A stretch of 42,856 nt of DNA, from positions 1 to 42,856 of IMG/VR virus record IMGVR_UViG_3300025483_000027; one strand, written 5' to 3'. The DNA comes from a virus. Under the pieces are notes generated by a model that saw nothing but the letters and a program-made list of their open reading frames with translations, ran no database searches and was not told where the DNA came from. Below, in pieces: positions 28,050-35,186 of the stretch. A program made the translations under genes and the position numbers. Within the stretch, counting starts at the first letter, position 1. Each line of letters starts with the position of its first letter.

Positions 28050-28385
28050 TTATATTGGGTTTGTTGTTGTTGATGTTGTTGTAAAAGTAATACTTTTGTT
28101 AGAGCATTTTGGATTACAACCTGCAGTTAATCTAATTACCTTTCCAGAAATATCTTCTAGAGAATAATCTTCTGTGGACATCTGTAAGTTAACTTGTTTA
28201 TCTATTAATATATTTCTATACATTAATAATTGAGTAATCTCAGAACTAGGTACATTTATATTAAGCATAAATGTAATATTATTATACATGTCATAACTTA
28301 ACTCTGATAACTTGCAATTTATTCTATTAAGTAAGTCTTGTATATTCCCACCTTCTTTACAGTTTGTTAACTTAGATGTTAGCAT
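28050..28385 (-). CDS. Small protein with C-terminal Thr tract
   Basis: This encodes 111 residues, not recognised. The N-terminal 70 residues look helical (IQDLLNRINCKLSEL); Cys residues are at CKEGG, INCKL and CNPKCSN. It ends in FTTTSTTTNPI, a Thr tract encoded by a short GTT repeat at about 28060-28082, like those in two other genes of this block. Its first codons overlap the end of the 37-residue gene by 14 bases. Confidence 0.6.
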   Translation of the reverse strand: MLTSKLTNCKEGGNIQDLLNRINCKLSELSYDMYNNITFMLNINVPSSEITQLLMYRNILIDKQVNLQMSTEDYSLEDISGKVIRLTAGCNPKCSNKSITFTTTSTTTNPI

Positions 28386-28485
28386 GTTTATTTTTATTTA
28401 AATTACCATTACAGTATGAACACAAACCATTAGTTAATTGACATCCACATCCAACCTGTGATCCACAATTTGCACATTGAGCCAT
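28372..28485 (-). CDS. Small zinc-ribbon-like protein (37 residues)
   Basis: ATG at 28485 and TAA at 28372-28374 encode 37 residues with CANC (Cys4, Cys7), CGC (13, 15) and CSYC (22, 25), which is enough for a small zinc knuckle. The frame fits directly after the TGA of the 185-residue gene and overlaps the next start. I recall similar tiny Cys proteins at this position in other crAss-like phages, without a function. Confidence 0.6.
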   Translation of the reverse strand: MAQCANCGSQVGCGCQLTNGLCSYCNGNLNKNKHANI

Positions 28486-28486
28486 A

Positions 28487-29044
28487 TCATCTAAAGTTTA
28501 TTAAATAGTTAGTACTAGAACATCCACAATTACTAATATGAGTTAACATCTTGTTAGCTTTATTATACAATTTAATTGCTTCTTGTTCTGCACAATTATT
28601 TGCAGCAGCAACGCACCCTTCTATAAAAAATCTTATAGTATTAAGATTTACACTAGTTTGTTTTGCTAAATCTTGATCACATTGCATAAGATCTAATTTT
28701 AAAAAAGCATTATTAAATTTATCCATTAAATCATCAACACGCATTAATGTTTTAGATACAGATGCTACTTTTTCACCATTAATATCTTCTATACTATATT
28801 CTAATCTATAAATTCCATCTGGTAACTTTTGCTTAACTCCTGCTTCTGATAAACCTAAATCATCAGACCCATAAACATTTGTACTATTTATTACAAAAGG
28901 TAAACTTACAGCATCAAAACCTGGAACAGTAATATTAATGGTTGGATTATAAGGTGGGTTAGTTGAATAATAAGAAGCATCTGTAATAACAAGATACAAA
29001 ATATTATTATTACAACCTGCTATTAAATCTAAATTATCTACCAT
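28487..29044 (-). CDS. Conserved crAss-like structural protein
   Basis: This encodes 185 residues. The first half is beta-rich and ends in LPDGIYRLEYSIED. The second half (LMRVDDLMDKFNNAFLKLDLMQCD and an alanine/Cys-rich helix EGCVAAANNCAEQEA) is helical and ends in NCGCSST. The layout fits a conserved crAss-like protein of unknown role near the auxiliary capsid gene. It is the first gene after a strong terminator and ends in TGA. Confidence 0.6.
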   Translation of the reverse strand: MVDNLDLIAGCNNNILYLVITDASYYSTNPPYNPTINITVPGFDAVSLPFVINSTNVYGSDDLGLSEAGVKQKLPDGIYRLEYSIEDINGEKVASVSKTLMRVDDLMDKFNNAFLKLDLMQCDQDLAKQTSVNLNTIRFFIEGCVAAANNCAEQEAIKLYNKANKMLTHISNCGCSSTNYLINFR

Positions 29045-29052
29045 TTTAAGTT

Positions 29053-29107
29053 TTATTTAAAAAATAAAATGCCAGAGGATTGCAAGAATCCTTCTTACCC
29101 TCTGGCA
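29053..29107 (-). terminator. Strong Rho-independent terminator after the 369-residue gene
   Basis: TGCCAGAGG (29070-29078) and CCTCTGGCA (29099-29107) form a perfect 9-base-pair stem. A nested GGATT/AATCC hairpin lies inside. On the minus strand the stem is followed by ATTTTATTTTTTAAAT, a good U-rich tail. It sits 29 bases after the stop of the 369-residue gene and only 9 bases before the next ATG. It probably limits transcription into the downstream genes. Confidence 0.85.
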
Positions 29108-29135
29108 CTTGTTTATGTATAATTAGTAACTAATG

Positions 29136-30245
29136 TTAATATAGTTTTCCGCCATTAGCTTGCACTACTTCATTTATAAGATTACCACTAAACGAACTTT
29201 GAGGTATTGCAATGATTACAGTTTGATCTTGCATAACATAGTCACCCCATTGATAAGCTGATTTATCATACTCGTTAAATTTAATAACAATAGTATCATA
29301 AGTAACACCTGGAGTTACATGTGATTCAAAATTTTGATTGAATCCTTTCATTCTCAATAATGACTTTAAGTAACCAGCTTGGTAACTATAATAGTTTTTC
29401 TCTAATTGTTCAATTTCTTCAGAGGTTCCTGTTGGATAAGAAGACTCCGCAATTACATTAGAGGTAGCAACAATGTCACAGTTATCCGCTACTATAAAGT
29501 CTGAAGTAGTTGCAGGTCCTGAATATACAAACGTTTCAAATGATAATTTATCAAATTCATGTGGGTTTGCAGCAACGTCACAAGGTTGACCATATTTCGT
29601 TAATGGTTTACCTTCAATTACTAATTTTGCACTTGCATCATTACCTGATCTAGAAAATGTAAAGAAAGTATTAAAATTAATATTCTCTGGGTTTGTTCCG
29701 TCAACACCTTGTCCTAATTTTGCAATAATTTGATCAATTAATGCTGGTACATCAACATCTGTACATGGATCAGCTCCACAATCACAACATGGTGCGTTTA
29801 CAGTTACTGAACGTGTAAATCCATTAAAGTAAAGAGTATCAATGTAAGATGAATGAGCTCTTAATGTTAAAGTTACAACTTCACCACATTGTACATTCCA
29901 CCCATCTACTTCAGTAGCTTGATTAGCTGAAATAGAAGATCCCTGAACGGCATAAAGTTCAGTCACGTTCTTTACGGTAGAGTTAAAGGTTGATGATGTT
30001 GAGGATTTAAGAGAAATTTTACCTGATCTTTTCGATCCTTGAAGATAAGTATTTTCTCTACCTTGAGCGATATAAAAATAATCACTACTTGCAAGTTGGG
30101 TTGTAACTGGAGACGATAGATTAGAATAATTGCTATCAAAAAATCCTAATTGACCTGGTGTAAGGTCTTGTGTTGATCCAGAGCTAGGGAGGTCTGTCTG
30201 CCCTACTGGGACTACAAATAATGTAGTCAATGAAAAATCCGCCAT
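29136..30245 (-). CDS. Probable auxiliary capsid protein
   Basis: This encodes 369 residues and is beta-rich. The N-terminal third (MADFSLTTLFVVPVG, GQLGFFDSNYS, SSDYFYIAQGREN) reads like a capsid or tube subunit. There is a Cys cluster, CCDCGADPC, near 154-162. The gene follows the major capsid gene by two conserved genes, where crAss-like phages encode an abundant auxiliary capsid protein. The strong terminator right behind it is also typical of an abundant protein. The assignment is inference; a tail component is the main alternative. Confidence 0.6.
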   Translation of the reverse strand: MADFSLTTLFVVPVGQTDLPSSGSTQDLTPGQLGFFDSNYSNLSSPVTTQLASSDYFYIAQGRENTYLQGSKRSGKISLKSSTSSTFNSTVKNVTELYAVQGSSISANQATEVDGWNVQCGEVVTLTLRAHSSYIDTLYFNGFTRSVTVNAPCCDCGADPCTDVDVPALIDQIIAKLGQGVDGTNPENINFNTFFTFSRSGNDASAKLVIEGKPLTKYGQPCDVAANPHEFDKLSFETFVYSGPATTSDFIVADNCDIVATSNVIAESSYPTGTSEEIEQLEKNYYSYQAGYLKSLLRMKGFNQNFESHVTPGVTYDTIVIKFNEYDKSAYQWGDYVMQDQTVIIAIPQSSFSGNLINEVVQANGGKLY

Positions 30246-30268
30246 TTTATTATATATTTAAGGGGTTA

Positions 30269-31000
30269 TTATTCGTTTGTTTGTATTCTAAATCTAGAAT
30301 TTTGTACAGCAGATAAATTTTCTGTATACATTGCTAAATTTTGAACCGTTAGATCTAAAAGTTCATCTTCTAGATATTCGTTTAGTTCGCAATTTATATT
30401 TGTTGAAGGTGTACCATCAAATTGGACATAACCTTCTTTATTAATGTATATAGGATATCTCATATACATTACATTAAGGGTTTTAGGAGTAAACGTACCA
30501 TCTGTATAGATGCTTATTACATTTGAGCTAATAGAGTTTATTGTCTCTTGATACTCAAAATTTGGCTTGTAATGGTCATTATTTAATAATAATGCTAAAT
30601 CTCCGTGTTTACTGAGATCTTTATTAATCCAAATCTTACGATCTTTACATTTACCTTTATCTGCTATAACATAACTATCTACATAAAACATGTATTTAGG
30701 TTTTAATACTGTTATATCAGCATCCCATTTATTTATTTCTGCATTAGCTTCTTTTAAAACTAGTGGTTGATTCTTATAATCTATAACTAGATTTTGTAAA
30801 TCTTCATATCTCTTCTTAAAAGAATCCATTCCCAATCTGTTTGGGGTTGCAAAGCCATCAACTTTTTGTTTTATCAACTTAATCTGAGCCTCATTCAAAG
30901 CTAAGATTTTATCTTCTAGTTGAATTTGTTGATGCTCATTAGTCGATAGTTTATTTAGTCTTTGATCTATTTTATATAATAAACTATCTACATATATCAT
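30269..31000 (-). CDS. Conserved crAss-like virion protein, coiled-coil N-terminus
   Basis: This encodes 243 residues. The start MIYVDSLLYKIDQRLNKLSTNEHQQIQLEDKIL, quoted here in part, has a regular hydrophobic pattern and matches a conserved crAss-like protein I recall near the capsid gene. The rest is mixed alpha/beta (MRYPIYINKEGYVQFDG near 183-199). Probably a connector or neck protein between portal and tail. No enzyme motif is seen. Confidence 0.6.
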   Translation of the reverse strand: MIYVDSLLYKIDQRLNKLSTNEHQQIQLEDKILALNEAQIKLIKQKVDGFATPNRLGMDSFKKRYEDLQNLVIDYKNQPLVLKEANAEINKWDADITVLKPKYMFYVDSYVIADKGKCKDRKIWINKDLSKHGDLALLLNNDHYKPNFEYQETINSISSNVISIYTDGTFTPKTLNVMYMRYPIYINKEGYVQFDGTPSTNINCELNEYLEDELLDLTVQNLAMYTENLSAVQNSRFRIQTNE

Positions 31001-31029
31001 ACCTAATTTTTTTTTAGTAAAACTAGATA

Positions 31030-31998
31030 CTATATAGCAGCTAGTTTTTTAGATTTAAGCTTTCCTTCTAACACTAATAACTCATCTTGGTTATCTTCGT
31101 CAATTAAAAACTTTACTAATTCATCTTCATCTTTTGCTACTTCATATTCTCCTTCATAGACTGTACCACTTGGCTTAACTCTATAAATTGAATGTTGAAT
31201 AGCTTGCTTAACTAAATCTTTAATATGGAGTAAATCTTCTTTCATTTCAGCAAACCTATTAAATACTTCTACAGGATTTAATCCCTTAAAATTACCAGAT
31301 TTAACTTCAGATTCTTTTAACATACTATCTACTTGATTGTATATAACCTCTTCTTTAGTTTCACTGCTTATAGGAAGTCCAAGTAACCTTGCAACTTTTC
31401 TTTTTTTCTCAGGACTCATAAGGTCAAACTTGATCACAGCCTTATTAATTAATTGCTTTTTCTTGTATACAATTGCAGTTTCAATTTCATCATCTACAAC
31501 GTAATATTGTGTATCAGCAGGAAATTCACCTTGTTCCCAAGCTTGATAACTAGAAGCTATTGTTGGATGCACTCTTAGCCATGAAAAAGCTAACTCTTGA
31601 AAAGTCTGATCTAAATCATATAAATTATCACCGTCTAATAATTTAACAGGTTTTACATGTAAATCATCATTTGTACCAGTTGATTTTCCATAGTTCCAAA
31701 ATTGAGCTCTTGGCCCTAAATCAATATCTCCAAGCTTTGATTGTAACTTATCTTTTAATTTTGTTACTCTTTCAATTTCAAGTTCTTTTTGTATTGGATC
31801 TTGAATGCGTTTAATATAAGAAGCTGTAGGATCTAACCCTGTTCTATATTTTCCATCTAATTCTTTGTAAGGATATTTAAAAACTCCTGTTCCAGGAATT
31901 CTACTCATTCCTTTAGAAGCCAATCCGCTATCCATAGTTTGTAATTGAGAACTGTTATACTCTCTTTTGATTGTAGATATCTTTCCTATTTTACCCAT
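31030..31998 (-). CDS. Conserved crAss-like structural-block protein, unknown role
   Basis: This encodes 322 residues. Stretches such as GMSRIPGTGVFKYPYKE, RTGLDPTASYI and GPRAQFWNYGKS, followed by a helical, charged C-terminal half, recall a conserved protein following the capsid gene in this family. The end is Lys-rich and the stop is TAG. The gene is separated from the capsid gene by a 194-base gap holding several hairpins. I cannot assign a function. Confidence 0.6.
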   Translation of the reverse strand: MGKIGKISTIKREYNSSQLQTMDSGLASKGMSRIPGTGVFKYPYKELDGKYRTGLDPTASYIKRIQDPIQKELEIERVTKLKDKLQSKLGDIDLGPRAQFWNYGKSTGTNDDLHVKPVKLLDGDNLYDLDQTFQELAFSWLRVHPTIASSYQAWEQGEFPADTQYYVVDDEIETAIVYKKKQLINKAVIKFDLMSPEKKRKVARLLGLPISSETKEEVIYNQVDSMLKESEVKSGNFKGLNPVEVFNRFAEMKEDLLHIKDLVKQAIQHSIYRVKPSGTVYEGEYEVAKDEDELVKFLIDEDNQDELLVLEGKLKSKKLAAI

Positions 31999-32035
31999 AA
32001 TGTAGTTTAATTAATAATTTGGTTTTACTTTTGTT

Positions 32036-32100
32036 GAGTGTCCTGATCGAACAGATAAGAACTTAATCTAACACTCTATTTATTTTATAGTGCAACACTA
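32036..32100. other. Two small inverted repeats in the capsid downstream gap
   Basis: GAGTGT (32036-32041) pairs with ACACTC (32071-32076). TAGTG (32088-32092) and CACTA (32096-32100) form a tight hairpin with a three-base loop. Neither has a T-run that would make it an obvious terminator for the minus strand. Together with the larger hairpin next to the capsid stop they give this short gap unusual structure. Confidence 0.5.
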
Positions 32101-32132
32101 AAGCGTAATGAATAGCTAGGCACTTTTTCAAT

Positions 32133-32181
32133 GAAGTAATCCCCTCTAGGGAGGAGGGAGCATGATTCGAGGGGACACTTC
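32133..32181. other. GC-rich hairpin just after the major capsid gene
   Basis: GAAGT plus CCCCTC (32133-32137, 32141-32146) pairs with GAGGGG plus ACTTC (32169-32174, 32177-32181), giving an 11-pair interrupted stem with a 22-base loop rich in GGGAGGAGGGAG. It begins 12 bases past the capsid stop codon. The minus-strand side is followed by A-rich sequence, so it is not a normal intrinsic terminator. RNA stabilization or processing of the capsid message is a plausible role. Confidence 0.65.
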
Positions 32182-32192
32182 TTGAAATATTT

Positions 32193-33746
32193 TTAGAATT
32201 GTGGAATCTCTTCGATTAATACAGTTTTAGATAAATCCTCAATGAAAACATCACAACGATCTTTCATCCAAATTTCATATCCTGGGAATTTGTTAGCAGA
32301 ACTCATACCTTGAGACTTAGCAAATCCTAAGTGATGGCGAGTTCCATCAATATAACCCCAAGTCATTGAAGGAGCACCTTTCATACGCACTTCACGTATG
32401 TTGTTAATTGTTGAACCATCAGATTCAGGCGATACATCAAATACCATAAATACAGGAGTAGACTTTTTATTTTGCCCAAACTCTAAGTTAGTTTGTGGTA
32501 AGTCTAATTCTTTCAAGTGAACAAGTTCTACTTTACCAGTCTCTCTTGTAACCATTGCATCAAATGCAAAGTTATAAGTGATGTTTTGTCCTTGTCCTTG
32601 TAAGTATCTGTCTCCAGAATCAGCCATGAAAGTTAATCCAGAGTTTAATGCGTCATCTTTTAAAGCTTGTTGGAATACATCGAATCCAGCTTCATTAGTA
32701 TACATTTTAACTCGTCTATCTTTAACATCCACTCTTCTGTAGAATAAATCTCCAAATACTGAACGTATTAAGTTAGCAGAAAACTCTCCACGGTTATACT
32801 GTACTAAGTTACCGTTACTTCTCATTCTGTGGTACACACCAGCAGAAGTTCTTTTTACATTTTGTTGTGAACCATTAGTCTTAACTGTTCCAGGCTTAGC
32901 CCAAATCATTCTCTTAACTTTTAATTCAATCATAGACTTACGCATCCAGAATTCAACAAAAGGTTCCCATTTAACATCATTACGAGTTAATGGTAACTGA
33001 TTACGTCTTTGCGGTGCATATACTAAAATATCTAAAGGTTTACCTGAAGAATCTCTTAACATTTTGTCATCAGCCCATTCTGTAATTTTATGCTCATAAC
33101 CATATCCAGAACCTAATGATTCAAACATTGTTATTTTTTCACCTAATCTAGGAAGACCTAATAAATCTTGATCAAATTCTCCAATTGCAGCATCAATTAA
33201 TTCTAATTCAACACCTACTTGTAAGAATGTAGAAGAAATAAAATCTACAGTTGGGTTATCGCTAACTAATGTAACTGTGTATAACCAACCTGCATTCCAA
33301 GGTTGTGGATCTTTTATTACATATAGACGTGGTCCATATTGACGTGTTCCTACAGAAATGATAGCATTTTTAGAGAACTCATTTGTATCTATTACAATTT
33401 GAAACTCTTGACCATCAATTCCAGGTTTCAGCAACACCCCTGTATCCGTAGGTATGTTAATTATTTTTGGAAATTTGTAAGGAACTGAAATATCCCATTT
33501 CCAAGAATCACTATTGTTATCAATATAGTAAGGTGTACTTTTATTGATCATGTCTAAAAAATCATTGCTGTACAATGAAGATTGAGTATACAGACTAATA
33601 ATTTTTTTATCGTAATCTGCAGGCTCTGTTGAATGAAAACTTTCTAAATGATTTGCATCTGTAAGTTTTCCTACAGCACGCTTATCCATAGAAGCTACTC
33701 TTGCGTACTTAAAACCAGTTACACCTGGTATAGTTTGAATTGCCAT
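32193..33746 (-). CDS. Major capsid protein
   Basis: This encodes 517 residues. The N-terminus (MAIQTIPGVTGFKYARVASMDKR, quoted in part), the SLYTQSSLYSNDFLDMI segment near 50-66 and the YKFPKI motif match the crAss-like HK97-fold capsid protein as I recall it. Length is typical for the family. It lies two genes after the portal, behind a probable scaffold. It should be the most abundant virion protein. The 44-base gap before its ATG is AT-rich with short ATTTACT repeats and no Shine-Dalgarno. The end is followed by a GC-rich hairpin. Confidence 0.85.
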   Translation of the reverse strand: MAIQTIPGVTGFKYARVASMDKRAVGKLTDANHLESFHSTEPADYDKKIISLYTQSSLYSNDFLDMINKSTPYYIDNNSDSWKWDISVPYKFPKIINIPTDTGVLLKPGIDGQEFQIVIDTNEFSKNAIISVGTRQYGPRLYVIKDPQPWNAGWLYTVTLVSDNPTVDFISSTFLQVGVELELIDAAIGEFDQDLLGLPRLGEKITMFESLGSGYGYEHKITEWADDKMLRDSSGKPLDILVYAPQRRNQLPLTRNDVKWEPFVEFWMRKSMIELKVKRMIWAKPGTVKTNGSQQNVKRTSAGVYHRMRSNGNLVQYNRGEFSANLIRSVFGDLFYRRVDVKDRRVKMYTNEAGFDVFQQALKDDALNSGLTFMADSGDRYLQGQGQNITYNFAFDAMVTRETGKVELVHLKELDLPQTNLEFGQNKKSTPVFMVFDVSPESDGSTINNIREVRMKGAPSMTWGYIDGTRHHLGFAKSQGMSSANKFPGYEIWMKDRCDVFIEDLSKTVLIEEIPQF

Positions 33747-33790
33747 GTTAATTGTTTATTTGTTATTAATTGTTATTTACTATTTACTAT

Positions 33791-35047
33791 TTATAGAAAC
33801 CACTTTTTAGTAGATTTACTATTTTCAGAACTTGAAGGTTTCCTAGATTTGTGTTTTGTAACCTCTTCAAATAATTTGTTGGTTTGTTTAGTTACACCTT
33901 TTCTTTGTATAGTAGACAACGTGGGATCTTTTTCTAATGTTTTCATTAATAACCCAACCTTTACTTTCATTTCATGATTTTCAGGTCTTTTTAAATCTAA
34001 AATAGCACGATCAAAGTCAGTAAGATTTTCTCCAGCAGGAGTTCTCCATTTATCCACTAATAGGAAATCTTGTAGTTCATTTGCTAAATTAGAATTTAGT
34101 GGTATACCGTCAAATTCTTTTTCTTTTAGCTTGTTTGATAATATTGTTTGAACATTACTTATGTAATGTTGTTTAATTTCATCTTTTTGCCGTTTAGTTT
34201 CTTCAGCCTCTTTATTGATTTTATCAAGTTTCTTTGCTTCTTTTCTTACTAAAACTTTATGATGTTTTACAGCAACACTATCTAAGTCACCGTAATTTTG
34301 TAATCTTTCTATTTCTGTATCTATGTCTTCAGGATCAAACCCTTGGTCAGTTAATGCTTGTCTCATTACTGATATTTGATTTTTCTCCTTAGATAAGTCC
34401 ATTTCTGAAAAATTCACAACGTTGTTGTACGTTTCAAAATATTCTTTTGGATCTGCACCTTTTACAAATATAGTATCAAATGCATTTTGATAATCCTCTC
34501 CAAATTGACCAATAAAGTTTCCAAGTATTTCATTAGCTGCTTTCTTTTTTTCAGAATTAAATCTTTCTAAAAACTCTTCTGCAGTATTAATAGAAACTTC
34601 CTCATCCTCTTCTTTATTGAATACGCCTAAATTAAATAGGTCATTTGAAAGAGCATTAAATTTATTATCTTCATCATCATCTTCATCATCATTATCATCA
34701 TTAACATTTTCAACTTTTTTAGTTGTAGTTAAATCAGGGTCTACTGTTGGTAATTTTTTATCATCACCTTCGTCACCATTGTCATCATCATCATCAAAAT
34801 CGTTTAAAAAATCAGAAATCATTGAATTTCCTTTACTATCGTCACTTGAAGTATTTTTATTTTTTTCTAATAAATCATCATTTGGTTCAGGAGGATTAGT
34901 TTCTTTTACAATAGGTTTAACATCATCGGGATTACCTGATGCGTTTTCTGGAGTAAATAAATCATTCAATAGTTGAGTGTCCCCAACACCCATTTCTCTC
35001 GTATTTTCTATACCAAAAGAATTGCTATTATCTAAGTTATCAGACAT
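33791..35047 (-). CDS. Probable capsid scaffolding protein
   Basis: This encodes 418 residues. It is highly acidic in its first third, with Asp/Glu runs near 84-91 and 116-128 encoded by GAT/GAA triplet repeats. A helical, charged middle (about 245-290, KLDKINKEAEETKRQKDEIK) and a basic, Ser-rich C-terminus (KSRKPSSSENSKSTKKW) follow. Acidic, helical proteins with a basic tail between portal and capsid are usually scaffolds, with the tail contacting the capsid. No protease motif is seen. The assignment is inferred from composition and position. Confidence 0.6.
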   Translation of the reverse strand: MSDNLDNSNSFGIENTREMGVGDTQLLNDLFTPENASGNPDDVKPIVKETNPPEPNDDLLEKNKNTSSDDSKGNSMISDFLNDFDDDDDNGDEGDDKKLPTVDPDLTTTKKVENVNDDNDDEDDDEDNKFNALSNDLFNLGVFNKEEDEEVSINTAEEFLERFNSEKKKAANEILGNFIGQFGEDYQNAFDTIFVKGADPKEYFETYNNVVNFSEMDLSKEKNQISVMRQALTDQGFDPEDIDTEIERLQNYGDLDSVAVKHHKVLVRKEAKKLDKINKEAEETKRQKDEIKQHYISNVQTILSNKLKEKEFDGIPLNSNLANELQDFLLVDKWRTPAGENLTDFDRAILDLKRPENHEMKVKVGLLMKTLEKDPTLSTIQRKGVTKQTNKLFEEVTKHKSRKPSSSENSKSTKKWFL

Positions 35048-35186
35048 ATGTAGTTGTGTTTATATAATTTGGTTTTCCTGCAATAAAATTAAGCCAATAA
35101 CCACTAACAAAAAAGAAATTTTATAATATTTAATAAATTTTAGTGTATAATATAGCATTAACTTTTTTTATTGCTAATTCAATTAG

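Noticed and set aside
34617-34976. 119-codon plus-strand frame
   Set aside because: It is the mirror of the acidic repeats in the probable scaffold gene, giving poly-Ser; not a real protein.
35048-35186. Possible promoter in the gap between portal and scaffold
   Set aside because: No TAnnTTTG box on the minus strand; only AT-rich sequence and a short CTAATT palindrome.
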